In this document: in pieces, positions 1 to 9,442 of the stretch
Layout of the letters: the number at the start of each line of letters is the position of its first letter
Numbering within the stretch: the first letter of the stretch is position 1
Assembly: GCF_008271695.1 (NCBI RefSeq)
Contig: NZ_VKKY01000003.1
Coordinates: forward strand, 744,001 to 808,000
Source: Rufibacter hautae
GTDB taxonomy: Bacteria; Bacteroidota; Bacteroidia; Cytophagales; Hymenobacteraceae
DNA length: 64,000 bases
Direction of reading: 5' to 3'
The notes under the pieces: generated by a model
What the model was told of the DNA's origin: nothing
Database searches by the model: none
What the model saw: the letters and a program-made list of their open reading frames with translations, nothing else
Position numbers and translations under genes: made by a program

Positions 1-1289
1 TAGGTATAGATGTAACTTGTATTGATGTCAATGTCAAAAAGATTGAGGATTTAAAGCAAGGTATTTTGCCTATCTACGAGCCGGGGCTGGAGGAGATGGT
101 GATGCGGAACGTTGCAAAAGACAGACTGCATTTCACTACAGATTTAGCTACTGCCATTCAGGGATGTGATGCAGCTTTTATTGCTGTTGGTACCCCTCCA
201 GGTGAAGATGGTTCTGCTGACCTGAAATATGTATTGGGTGTGGCCCGGGAGATCGGTCAGCACATGAACGACTACCTGGTAGTGGTGACCAAGAGCACAG
301 TGCCGGTGGGCACGGCCCAGAAAGTAAAACAGGCTGTGACAGGAGAATTGGAAAAGAGAGGTTTTAACCTAACTTTTGACGTGGCTTCGAACCCCGAGTT
401 CCTGAAAGAAGGTGCTGCTATTGACGACTTCCTCAAGCCAGATAGAATTGTCATAGGAGTTGAGAGTGAGCAAGCCGAGGAAGTGATGCGCAAGCTCTAC
501 AAACCGTTCCTCTTGAATGGCCACCCCATTATTTTTATGGACGTTCCTTCGGCGGAGATGACCAAATATGCGGCCAATTCGATGCTCGCCACCAAAATCA
601 GCTTCATGAATGACATCGCCAACCTGTGCGAGATCATGGGCGCAGATGTAAATATGGTGCGCCGTGGCATAGGTAGCGATAGCCGCATTGGTAATAAATT
701 CATCTACCCAGGCATAGGTTATGGAGGCTCTTGCTTCCCTAAAGATGTGAAAGCCTTGATCAAAACTGCGGCAGAGAATGGATATCAGATGCAGATACTG
801 CAGGCAGTAGAAACTGTGAACGAGAACCAGAAAGAAGTCCTTTTCAATAAAGTGATGAAGCACTTTGGAGGGGATCTTGCTGGTAAAACCTTTGCGCTAT
901 GGGGGCTTTCCTTCAAGCCTAAAACAGATGATATGCGTGAGGCTCCTTCATTGGTCATTATTGAAAAGCTTTTGGCAGAGGGTGCTAGTGTGAAAGCGTA
1001 TGATCCAGTAGCCATAAAAGAGGCGCAGCATATGATTGGGGAGAACGACAGGGTGGAATACGCCAAGGACGAGTACGAGGCCCTCATCGACGCCGACGCG
1101 CTGCTGATTGTGACCGAGTGGCCCGAGTTCCGCTCGCCCAACTTCCAGGTCATCGGCAAACTGCTAAAAAATAAGGTTATCATAGACGGCCGCAACATCT
1201 ATGAGGCAAAGGAACTTCAGGAACAGGGCTTTGCTTATTATGGTATAGGCGTCCAAGAAGTACAACCAGTAACAGAAATAACAAACTAA
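1..1289 (+). CDS. ugd: UDP-glucose 6-dehydrogenase, 5'-truncated by window edge
   Basis: Oxidises UDP-glucose to UDP-glucuronate with two NAD+, supplying precursor for the decarboxylase that follows and for the polysaccharide. The reading frame is open from base 3, well upstream of the TTG at 66, and reads into the family's VxCIDV...[13 protein letters not shown] segment, so the gene begins outside the window; probably only 20-30 N-terminal residues with the first GxGxxG are missing. The catalytic-cysteine motif [12 protein letters not shown] is intact, as is the C-terminal UDP-binding domain ([13 protein letters not shown]). It ends one base before the next ATG, so the two are co-transcribed. 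Bases about 1,040-1,165 are much richer in G+C than the rest of the gene. Confidence 0.95.
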   Translation, partial: GIDVTCIDVNVKKIEDLKQGILPIYEPGLEEMVMRNVAKDRLHFTTDLATAIQGCDAAFIAVGTPPGEDGSADLKYVLGVAREIGQHMNDYLVVVTKSTVPVGTAQKVKQAVTGELEKRGFNLTFDVASNPEFLKEGAAIDDFLKPDRIVIGVESEQAEEVMRKLYKPFLLNGHPIIFMDVPSAEMTKYAANSMLATKISFMNDIANLCEIMGADVNMVRRGIGSDSRIGNKFIYPGIGYGGSCFPKDVKALIKTAAENGYQMQILQAVETVNENQKEVLFNKVMKHFGGDLAGKTFALWGLSFKPKTDDMREAPSLVIIEKLLAEGASVKAYDPVAIKEAQHMIGENDRVEYAKDEYEALIDADALLIVTEWPEFRSPNFQVIGKLLKNKVIIDGRNIYEAKELQEQGFAYYGIGVQEVQPVTEITN

Positions 1290-1290
1290 A

Positions 1291-2265
1291 ATGGCAGAAG
1301 ATAGAAAACGAATTCTTATAACTGGTGGTGCTGGCTTTTTAGGTTCACATTTGTGTGATCGGTTTATAAAAGAAGGATACCATGTTATTGCAATGGATAA
1401 CCTTATTACCGGAGACCTGCGGAACATTGAGCACCTGTTTAAATTAGAGCAGTTTGAATTTTATAACCACGATGTGTCTAAGTATGTGCACGTGCCGGGT
1501 CACTTAGATTATATCCTTCATTTTGCTTCTCCAGCCTCACCAATTGACTACCTTAAGATTCCAATCCAGACCTTAAAAGTAGGATCTCTGGGTACTCATA
1601 ATCTCTTAGGCTTGGCAAAGTCTAAAGGTGCACGCATGCTTATTGCTTCTACTTCAGAAGTATACGGCGACCCAGAAGTGCATCCACAAGTTGAAGAATA
1701 TTGGGGTAATGTGAATCCTGTAGGACCTCGGGGTTGTTATGACGAGGCTAAACGGTTCCAGGAAGCTATCACTATGGCCTACCATATGCATCACGGTTTG
1801 GAGACTCGCATTGTGCGAATCTTCAACACTTATGGTCCTCGCATGCGCCTCAACGACGGCAGAGTATTGCCCGCCTTCATGAGCCAAGCATTACGTGGCG
1901 AGGAGTTGTCAATTTTTGGAGATGGGTCTCAAACCCGCTCGTTCTGCTACGTGGATGACCTGGTGGAGGGCATTTACCGCTTGCTCCTGAGCGACTACGC
2001 TTTGCCAGTGAACATCGGCAATCCCTCAGAGGTGACCATAAAGGAGTTCGCCGAGGAAATCTGCAAATTGACTGGCGTAGAGCTAAAGTTGGGTTTCCAA
2101 CCCCTGCCGGAGAACGACCCTCAGAAGCGACGTCCTGACATTACTAAGGCAAGGGCCATCTTGGGTTGGGAGCCCCACGTCTCCCGGGCCGAGGGGTTAC
2201 GTAAGACTCTGGAGTACTTCCGGGAGACCGTTCACGCGGAAGAGGTCGAGCATCGGACGTTTTAA
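1291..2265 (+). CDS. uxs: UDP-glucuronic acid decarboxylase (UDP-xylose synthase), extended SDR
   Basis: Converts UDP-glucuronate to UDP-xylose (via the 4-keto intermediate) in the cytoplasm. The 324-residue protein has the Rossmann [10 protein letters not shown] motif near residue 12, the TSEVYGDP substrate/catalytic segment near 125, the CYDEAKR active-site Tyr/Lys near 150, and [10 protein letters not shown]; length matches bacterial UXS. The ATG is one base after the ugd stop, and the product of ugd is its substrate. The last 200 bases are clearly G+C-richer than the first half, again suggesting mosaic ancestry at the edge of the polysaccharide locus. RmlB/GalE-like alternatives are less likely because of the ASPASP...DYL and [10 protein letters not shown] signatures. 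Confidence 0.9.
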   Translation: MAEDRKRILITGGAGFLGSHLCDRFIKEGYHVIAMDNLITGDLRNIEHLFKLEQFEFYNHDVSKYVHVPGHLDYILHFASPASPIDYLKIPIQTLKVGSLGTHNLLGLAKSKGARMLIASTSEVYGDPEVHPQVEEYWGNVNPVGPRGCYDEAKRFQEAITMAYHMHHGLETRIVRIFNTYGPRMRLNDGRVLPAFMSQALRGEELSIFGDGSQTRSFCYVDDLVEGIYRLLLSDYALPVNIGNPSEVTIKEFAEEICKLTGVELKLGFQPLPENDPQKRRPDITKARAILGWEPHVSRAEGLRKTLEYFRETVHAEEVEHRTF

Positions 2266-2367
2266 GCTTATTTTTATATAACAACCTTGAATGCGAGAAA
2301 TTACTTATAAGGGTGTGTAACAATACAGTCTTTTTAGGTAATATTAGCTATAACGTTTTGAATAATA

Positions 2368-3792
2368 TTGCAATTGGAATTTAAAAAAAATCTTTATGTT
2401 AATGTGCTAACCGTAGGGGGATATACCTACAGTACACAGGTTATTAGTTTTTTGTCTTCTATTGTTATTTCAAGACTATTGTTGCCAAGTGATTATGGCT
2501 TTTTTGCATTAATAACAGTGTTTACAGGGTTTGTAGGAATATTTACAAATGCGGGGTTTGGAGCAGCAGTCATAAGAAGTAATTACAATACTACTTATTA
2601 CAAAGCTTTAAGAAATTTAAGTTTGTTGATGGGGGTAGTGATTTTTACAATTATGCTTCTTTTAGCATATCCTATTGCTTGGTTTTATAGGAATTCAAGT
2701 TTGGTATTACCAATAGTGGTTTTTTCCTTAGTATTTATCTTCAGACCATTATCAATAGTGCCCTCTGCTATATTGCGAAAAAATTTGAATTTTTCATATA
2801 TAGGTAAAAGAGATCTCTTGTCTTCCTTAATCAGTGTTTTAATTACCATTATAATGGCTTATTTGAATTGTTCATACTGGTCATTGATTATTCCGCAAAT
2901 TTTTGTAGCAATTTTGAATTTCTACTTTTTAGAATTGAAGGTTGGTTTAGGATATAAAATATATCCTTGGCAATATACAATTGTAGGGTATAAAAAAACA
3001 AAAAAATTGATTGGGAGTGTCTTAGGGTTTGATACAATAAATTACTGGGCTAGAAACGCTGATAATTTGATTATTGGAAAATGGTATGGAGCTGAAGAAC
3101 TAGGTATTTATAATAGAGCTTATTCATTGTTAACCCTACCACTAAATATTGTTTCAGGAATTTTTGGCTCTGTATTGCTCCCTAGCTTAACTAAACTAAA
3201 ACGTAGTGGAGGAGACATAAATAAAGAATACGAAGGGGTGTTGAACATAATTAGCCTTCTTGATTTTCCAATTGCATTTGTATTAATAGTTTTTCCAAAA
3301 CAATTAGTTAGTTTTTTATGGGGGCCTAACTGGATTGCAGTTGCCGAGTTATTGCCTTATTTCGGATTGTTGCTGCTTACTCAGGGTTTAATTACAACAA
3401 TTGGTAATATTTACTACTTATTAGGGAAGGAAAAAACTAATTTCTACGTAGGCGCTGTTAATGCAGTAATCCTAGTTTTAGGGATTGTAATTGGAGCATT
3501 CTATTCTATTGTTGATGTTGCTCGTGTTTATGCGCTTGTATATCTAAGTTTTAATGTGCCGATAAATTTATATTTTGGATTTGTCAAAAGTTTTGGATTT
3601 GATTGGAAATTTATAATAGTATTTTGGGTGCCTAAAGTATTGTTGTCATTAGTAATCTTGTTTTTACTTTGGAATAAATTAGATTATTATATTCCTTTTG
3701 TCCTTATGATTTATGGTATTACAATAGTGCTGAAAGTGCTTGAAGAAATAAAGGTAACGATAAGGTTTTTTGTAAAAAAAATACTTAGCTAA
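2368..3792 (+). CDS. Wzx-type polysaccharide flippase (MOP superfamily)
   Basis: Predicted to flip lipid-linked oligosaccharide repeat units across the inner membrane. The 474-residue protein is almost wholly hydrophobic with about 12-14 membrane segments and opens with the typical STQVISFLSSIVISRLLLP...DYG motif of the WzxC-like branch of the MOP family. The frame opens at a TTG (2368) with no better ATG near the first conserved residues, so this start is tentative. It is the first gene of the strongly AT-rich block and is about 100 bases downstream of the decarboxylase. A second, broken flippase lies at 9443-10740, so this is the only functional one visible. Confidence 0.87.
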   Translation: MQLEFKKNLYVNVLTVGGYTYSTQVISFLSSIVISRLLLPSDYGFFALITVFTGFVGIFTNAGFGAAVIRSNYNTTYYKALRNLSLLMGVVIFTIMLLLAYPIAWFYRNSSLVLPIVVFSLVFIFRPLSIVPSAILRKNLNFSYIGKRDLLSSLISVLITIIMAYLNCSYWSLIIPQIFVAILNFYFLELKVGLGYKIYPWQYTIVGYKKTKKLIGSVLGFDTINYWARNADNLIIGKWYGAEELGIYNRAYSLLTLPLNIVSGIFGSVLLPSLTKLKRSGGDINKEYEGVLNIISLLDFPIAFVLIVFPKQLVSFLWGPNWIAVAELLPYFGLLLLTQGLITTIGNIYYLLGKEKTNFYVGAVNAVILVLGIVIGAFYSIVDVARVYALVYLSFNVPINLYFGFVKSFGFDWKFIIVFWVPKVLLSLVILFLLWNKLDYYIPFVLMIYGITIVLKVLEEIKVTIRFFVKKILS

Positions 3793-3822
3793 TATTGTAA
3801 TATCGAATTTAGTTGAATCTGT

Positions 3823-4920
3823 ATGAAAATTTGCGTTGTTATTAGGACAAAGGCTCTTGAATATTCTGAAACTTTTATTCAATCACATATAAACAATTTG
3901 CATGCTGAAACTCTTTCAGTTCAGTCTTTTCCTGAATATATAATATCTAAAGGAGGAGATTTTGCAAAACAGCCCTTTATTAAGAGGTACATTAGAAACG
4001 CCTACCATACAGCTAAAAATGTATTATATGAAAAAAGAATAAAGGAGTTTCTTCTTGGAAACGGAATTGATATAGTACTTGCAGAGTATGGTATGACAGG
4101 CGTTAAGGTGATGCCTAGTTGTAAAAAATTAAATATTCCCCTAGTTGTTCACTTCCATGGGTATGATGCTTATAGAAAAGATATTTTAGATGAATTCAAG
4201 GAACAGTATAAGGAATTATTTTCTTATGCAAAGGCGTTAATTGTAGTATCTAAGGATATGAGAAATCAATTAATAAGCTTAGGAGCACCTTCTGATAAAA
4301 TATTTTACAATGTATACGGAGTAGATACTGATCGATTTAGTGAAGCCAAAGTAAATTTGTCACCTAAGCAGCTAATAGCTGTCGGTAGATTTGTAGAAAA
4401 GAAAGCCCCATACCTTACAATATTATCTTTCCAAAAAGTGCTTGATAAAGTACCGGATGCTAAGTTGCTCATGGTAGGATCAGGTAACCTATACGATATT
4501 TGTAGTAAAATTGTAAAATCTCTTAAGCTGGAAAAAAGTGTTATGCTTTATCATTCACTTCCACATGAGGAGATTGCTCTATTAATGCAGGAGTCCCGAG
4601 CTTTTGTACAGCACTCGCTTATTCCTTTGTCTGGTGATTCTGAAGGAACTCCAAATACTATTTTGGAAGCACAAGCTTGTGGACTTCCTGTTGTAAGCAC
4701 TTTTCATGCTGGTATAAAAGATATAGTTATTAATGGAGAGACGGGGTTTTTATTAGATGAGTGTGACATTACTACAATGGCTAAGTATATGACTAAATTG
4801 TTGGAAGATGCAGAGTTAGCTGCTAGCCTCGGAAGAAAAGGGCGCCTAAATATAGTTGCTAACTATACTATGGAAAAAAGTATTACAAATTTAAGAAAAA
4901 TAATCGAAAGCTGTATTTAA
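3823..4920 (+). CDS. Glycosyltransferase family 4 protein
   Basis: Predicted GT-B retaining glycosyltransferase that adds a sugar to the growing polysaccharide repeat at the cytoplasmic face. The N-terminal acceptor domain includes a YSETFIQSHI segment and the HFHGYDAY motif common in colanic-acid WcaL-like enzymes. The C-terminal donor domain has VGRFVEKKAP and the GDSEGTPNTILEAQACGLPV motif with the paired EGTPN/E residues. It has 365 residues, normal for the family. It starts at ATG 3823 and sits between the flippase and a GT2 gene in the same direction. Donor and acceptor cannot be read from the sequence. Confidence 0.88.
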   Translation: MKICVVIRTKALEYSETFIQSHINNLHAETLSVQSFPEYIISKGGDFAKQPFIKRYIRNAYHTAKNVLYEKRIKEFLLGNGIDIVLAEYGMTGVKVMPSCKKLNIPLVVHFHGYDAYRKDILDEFKEQYKELFSYAKALIVVSKDMRNQLISLGAPSDKIFYNVYGVDTDRFSEAKVNLSPKQLIAVGRFVEKKAPYLTILSFQKVLDKVPDAKLLMVGSGNLYDICSKIVKSLKLEKSVMLYHSLPHEEIALLMQESRAFVQHSLIPLSGDSEGTPNTILEAQACGLPVVSTFHAGIKDIVINGETGFLLDECDITTMAKYMTKLLEDAELAASLGRKGRLNIVANYTMEKSITNLRKIIESCI

Positions 4921-4950
4921 AGCAAATTGCCAATATTTAGTCTTTGTAAT

Positions 4951-6021
4951 GTGAATAGTCAATTAGTTAGTATAATCATCCCAAATTTCAACAGAGCTAA
5001 GATTATAAGTGAAACCTTGGATTCCATTTATAACCAAACGTATTCTAATTGGGAAGCAATAATTGTTGATGATGAGTCAAATGATTTAAGTCAAAATGTT
5101 GTTGAATCATTTGTTGAAAAAGATAAAAGATTCTTTTTTATCAAAAGGAGCAGAAGCCCTAAAGGAGCTCCTACTTGCAGGAATATTGGAATTGAGCATG
5201 CTAAAGGGAAATACATTATTTTTTTGGATTCAGATGATCTGTTAGCCCCTTACTGCTTGGAACAACGGGTAGACTATATGCAAAAAAATCAGAACCTTGA
5301 TTTTGCTGTATTTCCTATGTTAGTTTTTACTAACAAACCAGGAGACTCTAATGTAATCTGGAATTCTTTAGATGAAAGAAATGATCTCCAAAGATTTCTG
5401 CATTTAGATTTGCCATGGCAGACTACTTCGCCAATTTGGAAAAGCGAATCTTTGATTAAAGTTGGTTTATGGGATGAGCTTGCCATGAATTGGCAAGATT
5501 GGGATTTTCACATAAGAGCTTTAGTAGCTAACTGTGTTTATGCAAAGGTTAAAGTCCTGCCAGATTGTTTTTTAAGGCGTAATGTTGATGTTTCAAGAAT
5601 TAGTGAACATAATATCACATTGCAAAGGTTTAAATCTAGAATTAGATTATTTGAGAAGATATTAGCTTTAATTACTTCAGTTTCAACTTTACAATTAACT
5701 TATAAGAATGTTTTTGCAGGCCATTTTATAAAAATAATGGAGCAAATAATTGTAAATAGAGTTCCAATAAGGATTACCACTGTATTAGATATAGTTAATA
5801 AATATAAACTAGTTAATAAATACTATGAATATATCGTTTGGTTATATCTTTTAGTATTTAGGTTTTTTTCAAACAATAGATTTACCATCATAAGAAGTGG
5901 TCTTTATAAGGCTATCCGGTACATTTTACCTCCTTCCATTCTTGAAACAGGTTCTACACATTTTAAAGTCAAATTGAAAGATGAGGAGATGGCAGAAGTA
6001 AAAAAATATCTTTTTAAATAG
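4951..6021 (+). CDS. Glycosyltransferase family 2 protein
   Basis: GT-A fold inverting glycosyltransferase. The N-terminus carries SIIIPNFNRA, the QTYSNWEAIIVDDES nucleotide-binding segment and the metal-binding FLDSDDLL (DxD-like) motif, followed by NWQDWDFHIRAL in the acceptor part. The frame is open from a TTG at 4927, four codons' distance past the previous stop, but a GTG at 4951 puts the start just ahead of the conserved SIIIP strand and is preferred here (356 residues). The last third is hydrophobic around residues 295-320. It lies tightly behind the GT4 gene. Sugar specificity is not determinable. Confidence 0.87.
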   Translation: MNSQLVSIIIPNFNRAKIISETLDSIYNQTYSNWEAIIVDDESNDLSQNVVESFVEKDKRFFFIKRSRSPKGAPTCRNIGIEHAKGKYIIFLDSDDLLAPYCLEQRVDYMQKNQNLDFAVFPMLVFTNKPGDSNVIWNSLDERNDLQRFLHLDLPWQTTSPIWKSESLIKVGLWDELAMNWQDWDFHIRALVANCVYAKVKVLPDCFLRRNVDVSRISEHNITLQRFKSRIRLFEKILALITSVSTLQLTYKNVFAGHFIKIMEQIIVNRVPIRITTVLDIVNKYKLVNKYYEYIVWLYLLVFRFFSNNRFTIIRSGLYKAIRYILPPSILETGSTHFKVKLKDEEMAEVKKYLFK

Positions 6022-6084
6022 TAAACTTTAAGTCTTCGTGCTTAATTTTAAATTTTGTTTCAAATACTACTTAAACTTCATAAT

Positions 6085-6963
6085 ATGTTTGATTTTAACT
6101 ACAGTGCTCCAAAAGTTATAGCTGAAATTGGTTGTAACCATATGGGAAGTATGGAAATTGCTAAAGAGCTAATACAACTAGCTAAGGAATGCAAATCTGA
6201 TTATGCTAAATTCCAGAAAAGGAATAATCTGGAACTTTTAACAGAAGAACAATACAATGCGCCCCATCCAAATCCGGCTAACTCTTATGGAGATACATAT
6301 GGTGCGCATAGAGAATACCTTGAGTTTACAAAAGAGCAACATCAGGAGCTTAAGGATTATTGCGAGAAGATTGGTATTGGTTACTCTACATCAGTTTGGG
6401 ATGTGATTTCTGCTAATGAAATCATTGAGTTAAATCCAGATTTTATAAAAGTGCCATCTGCTTGCAATAACAATTACGCAATGTTGCAAGTGCTCAGAGA
6501 TACCTATAAAGGAGAAATCCATATTTCCTTTGGTATGACAACTCAAGAAGAAGAGGAAGAAGTTGTGCGTTTCTTTGAAGAAACAAATGCAGCAAAAGAT
6601 CGGCTAGTAATATATTCCTGCACCTCTGGGTATCCAGTTCCATTTGATAATGTATGTTTATTAGAGATTAACAGACTCTATGAGAGGTTTGGAGATAGAG
6701 TGAAGACCATTGGTTTTTCAGGACACCATTTAGGTATAGCTATTGACAATGCTGCTTTCACTTTAGGTGCAAATTGGATTGAGCGCCATTTCACCAAAGA
6801 TAGAACCTGGAAAGGTACTGATCATGCTGCCTCTCTGGAGCCTACTGGTTTCAAAAAACTTGTTAGAGATTTGAATGCTACATACCAAGCTCTTAGTTTC
6901 AAAGAAGAAGAAATTTTGGAAATTGAGAAAGTGCAAAGAGCAAAACTTAAAAATCAAAAATAA
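6085..6963 (+). CDS. neuB: NeuB-family nonulosonic (sialic/KDN-type) acid synthase
   Basis: Condenses phosphoenolpyruvate with a hexosamine or mannose(-6-phosphate) acceptor to make a nine-carbon sialic-type acid. Visible family marks are VIAEIGCNHMGS, AKFQKR, KVPSACNN, the YSCTSGYP strand and GHHLGIAIDNAAFTLGA...IERHFTKDRTWKGTDHAASLEP near the C-terminus. The ATG at 6085 (292 residues) is preferred over a TTG at 6055, because the extra ten residues are not family-like. The C-terminal SAF (antifreeze-like) domain of classic 340-residue NeuB is missing, which resembles shorter 9-phosphate synthases. It is followed by the CMP-synthetase gene. The exact acid made is uncertain. Confidence 0.87.
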   Translation: MFDFNYSAPKVIAEIGCNHMGSMEIAKELIQLAKECKSDYAKFQKRNNLELLTEEQYNAPHPNPANSYGDTYGAHREYLEFTKEQHQELKDYCEKIGIGYSTSVWDVISANEIIELNPDFIKVPSACNNNYAMLQVLRDTYKGEIHISFGMTTQEEEEEVVRFFEETNAAKDRLVIYSCTSGYPVPFDNVCLLEINRLYERFGDRVKTIGFSGHHLGIAIDNAAFTLGANWIERHFTKDRTWKGTDHAASLEPTGFKKLVRDLNATYQALSFKEEEILEIEKVQRAKLKNQK

Positions 6964-6968
6964 TCTGA

Positions 6969-6990
6969 AATCCCCTCGTAAGAGGGGATT
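6969..6990 (+). terminator. Hairpin between neuB and neuA
   Basis: A perfect 9-bp stem (6969-6977 with 6982-6990) with a four-base GTAA loop is followed by a pyrimidine-rich run. It lies in the 42-base gap between two functionally coupled genes, so it may be a partial terminator that lowers neuA expression or an RNA-stability element rather than a full stop. Confidence 0.55.
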
Positions 6991-7005
6991 CTCTTTTCTT
7001 TTAAA

Positions 7006-8154
7006 ATGAAAACTGTTGCAGTAATTCCTGCCCGAGGTGGCAGTAAGTCTATACCATTAAAGAATATCAAAAGTTTCTGTGGTAAACCTTTGATATATTG
7101 GAATTTAAAAGCTTTAGAAGACGCATCCAGGATTGATAAAGTTTATGTTGCAACTGACAGTGACAAAATAGAAGAGGTGGTGTTGGGATTTGGCTTTAGT
7201 AAGGCTGAAATCTTTAGACGTTCAGATGCAAACGCTCAGGATACCTCTTCCACCGAATCAGTTCTTTTGGAATTCATTTCTAAAGAAGGTTTTTCAGAAG
7301 ATACTGCCATTATATTAGTGCAAGCTACTTCCCCCCTTACCCAGGCTGAAGATTTTGACAAAGCAATAGGTAAATATGAGGCAGAAGAGTTTGATTCCTT
7401 GTTAACATGTGCCCGTATCAAGCGATTTGTTTGGAGTGCAGATGGGGCTCCAATCAACTACAATTATTTGAGCAGACCTAGACGCCAAGATTTTGAAGGC
7501 CTTTTGCTTGAAAATGGGGCTTTCTATATAAACACTGTCGGAAATATTAAGCGAGAGAGGAACAGGCTTAGTGGTAAAATAGGTATTTATGAAATGCCTG
7601 AGTACACTTCAACTGAGTTAGACGAAGACGATGATTGGATTGTAGTGGAAATGCTCATGCAAAAGCATTTTTCAAAGAACCTGAGCAAACCTAAAATCAA
7701 AATGTTCCTTTCTGATATAGATGGTGTGTTGACAGATGCAGGCATGTATTATAGTGAGCATGGAGATGAGTTGAAGAAGTTCTGTACCTATGATGGAAAA
7801 GGGTTTGAGTTGTTGCGAAATGCTGGAATTAAAACAGGAGTAGTGACTGCTGAAAATAGACAATTAAATCAGAATAGAGCAGAAAAGTTAAAGCTTGACT
7901 TTGTTTATCAGGGTGTTAGTGATAAGCTTTCTGTTGTAAAAAAGTTATGCGAGCAGGAAGGAATTTCATTAGATGAGGTCGCTTATATAGGTGATGATTT
8001 AAATGATATAGAGCTACTTAACAATGTTGGTGTGCCTGCAACTCCAAGTAATGCATTTGCAAAGGTTAAACAAATACCTAATATCCTTTTATTAAATAAA
8101 AAAGGTGGAGAAGGGGCTGTAAGAGAGTTTGTAGAAATACTTTTAGGCTTGTAG
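7006..8154 (+). CDS. neuA: Bifunctional CMP-acylneuraminate cytidylyltransferase / KDO8P-phosphatase-like HAD protein
   Basis: Residues 1 to about 225 are a CMP-sialic-acid synthetase: the AVIPARGGSKSIPLKNI CTP-binding loop, LVQATSPLT and the FYINT segment are present. Residues about 232-382 are a KDO8P-phosphatase-type HAD domain with all four motifs: nucleophile FLSDIDGVLTD, motif II VVTAEN, the motif III lysine in VSDKL, and IGDDLNDIELL. The fusion resembles vertebrate CMAS and some Bacteroides enzymes. With all HAD residues intact, the protein may both dephosphorylate a nonulosonate-9-phosphate and activate the free acid with CTP. It follows neuB. The start ATG at 7006 is unambiguous. Which acid is used is inference. 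Confidence 0.9.
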   Translation: MKTVAVIPARGGSKSIPLKNIKSFCGKPLIYWNLKALEDASRIDKVYVATDSDKIEEVVLGFGFSKAEIFRRSDANAQDTSSTESVLLEFISKEGFSEDTAIILVQATSPLTQAEDFDKAIGKYEAEEFDSLLTCARIKRFVWSADGAPINYNYLSRPRRQDFEGLLLENGAFYINTVGNIKRERNRLSGKIGIYEMPEYTSTELDEDDDWIVVEMLMQKHFSKNLSKPKIKMFLSDIDGVLTDAGMYYSEHGDELKKFCTYDGKGFELLRNAGIKTGVVTAENRQLNQNRAEKLKLDFVYQGVSDKLSVVKKLCEQEGISLDEVAYIGDDLNDIELLNNVGVPATPSNAFAKVKQIPNILLLNKKGGEGAVREFVEILLGL

Positions 8155-8210
8155 CAGCCAATTTAATTAAGAATGTATAATAAGCTTCCTCTTTTATCCT
8201 AGGGATATCC

Positions 8211-9440
8211 ATGAATGAAAAACCAAATTTACTTGTAGTCTGCGACTATAATAGAAAAGATTTCTTAGACTTATTCAAGGTATGTAAACAAGATTTTAAT
8301 TTCTATTTTATTGAATATGCCTCTAAAAATGAAGTAAAAAATGAGGCATATAAAGAGTATGGGCAAATCTTGTTTTGGAAAGATTATAATGATGCATTTG
8401 ATTTACTAGATAAAATAAATCCTTGTAAGGTGATTTTCTTCTTTATAGAAAGTTATAACCATGTGGCACTAAATGTGGCGTGTAAGGAGAGAAGTATTAT
8501 AACTTGCCACTTGGAACATGGATTCAGAGATTATGAGTTAAAAGCTTCTTTAGAAAAAATCACAAGCTTACATAAGACAAAGAAACATCTTTACCTACTA
8601 GATGTGTTATCTAACTTTTTGGTCAAAGCTAAAACACGGCTGTTTTTTAAGCGAACTGTACAGAAAGTTAGCAGTGAACCAAAGGAGTTCTTAGAGAGGT
8701 ATTATGCAGTTAGAAGCAAAAATTCAATATTTAACACGTTTAAATTAATCAATTCTTCTTATAGAACTGCAGACCTTTATATTTCATTTAGTCCAAAAAT
8801 TTACAAAGCGCATCAACTCGCTGACCATTTAGAGGAGAACCAGAAAGTAGTTTTTATTGGGCTTCCCTCATTTGACCAATGGTCTGATCTTCAGTCATCT
8901 TCTCAACGTCTTAAAGCAGTTTTGTTTATCGATCAAGCTTTTGTGAAGCAAGGATTGCTAGGGTGGACTAAATCCTATAAAGAACGCTTTGTTTCTAAAC
9001 TTACCGAGGAATGTGGAAAAGCGGGATATATATTATTTGCAAAGATTCATCCACTAGAAGAGCCTAGTGGGTGGGATACACTGCAAAGTCAGGGTAAATT
9101 AAAACTTATTGATAATGATGGGTTTTCAGAGTTAGTTTCTAAGGTAGAAGTGGTGATGGGATTTTACTCTACATTGCTAATGCCCTTGGTGGCATTTCCT
9201 CACACTACCATCATTACACTTGAGAATCATCCGGTTGATGAGGTTTTTCCATCAAAGTTTTTAGTGGATAGTGGCGTTGGACATCCAGTTTATCAAATTG
9301 AGAATTTGTCGCAAGTACTAAGTTCAATTGATGAATTACATAAAAGTCAGCTTTTAAATAAAAAGAGTTTCATAGAAAACTGGATGTTTAAGCTGGATGG
9401 AAAAGCAGGTGAAAGACTTAGGGAAGTTTTGTTGAGTTAG
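8211..9440 (+). CDS. Unrecognised GT-B-like protein, candidate sialyl/polysialyltransferase
   Basis: I do not recognise this 409-residue protein with certainty. The second half has ILFAKIHPLEEPSGW and later VEVVMGFYSTLLMPLV, which match the layout of capsule GT-B transferases such as the alpha-2,8-polysialyltransferase and CDP-glycerol-transferase groups (KxHP followed by a G/S-rich nucleotide-binding loop). The first half has CHLEHGFRDY, a likely acceptor-site histidine/glutamate motif. There is no signal peptide or membrane segment. Its position directly after NeuB and NeuA makes a CMP-nonulosonate the likely donor. The ATG at 8214 or the one at 8211 are both possible starts. Confidence 0.55.
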   Translation: MNEKPNLLVVCDYNRKDFLDLFKVCKQDFNFYFIEYASKNEVKNEAYKEYGQILFWKDYNDAFDLLDKINPCKVIFFFIESYNHVALNVACKERSIITCHLEHGFRDYELKASLEKITSLHKTKKHLYLLDVLSNFLVKAKTRLFFKRTVQKVSSEPKEFLERYYAVRSKNSIFNTFKLINSSYRTADLYISFSPKIYKAHQLADHLEENQKVVFIGLPSFDQWSDLQSSSQRLKAVLFIDQAFVKQGLLGWTKSYKERFVSKLTEECGKAGYILFAKIHPLEEPSGWDTLQSQGKLKLIDNDGFSELVSKVEVVMGFYSTLLMPLVAFPHTTIITLENHPVDEVFPSKFLVDSGVGHPVYQIENLSQVLSSIDELHKSQLLNKKSFIENWMFKLDGKAGERLREVLLS

Positions 9441-9442
9441 CA

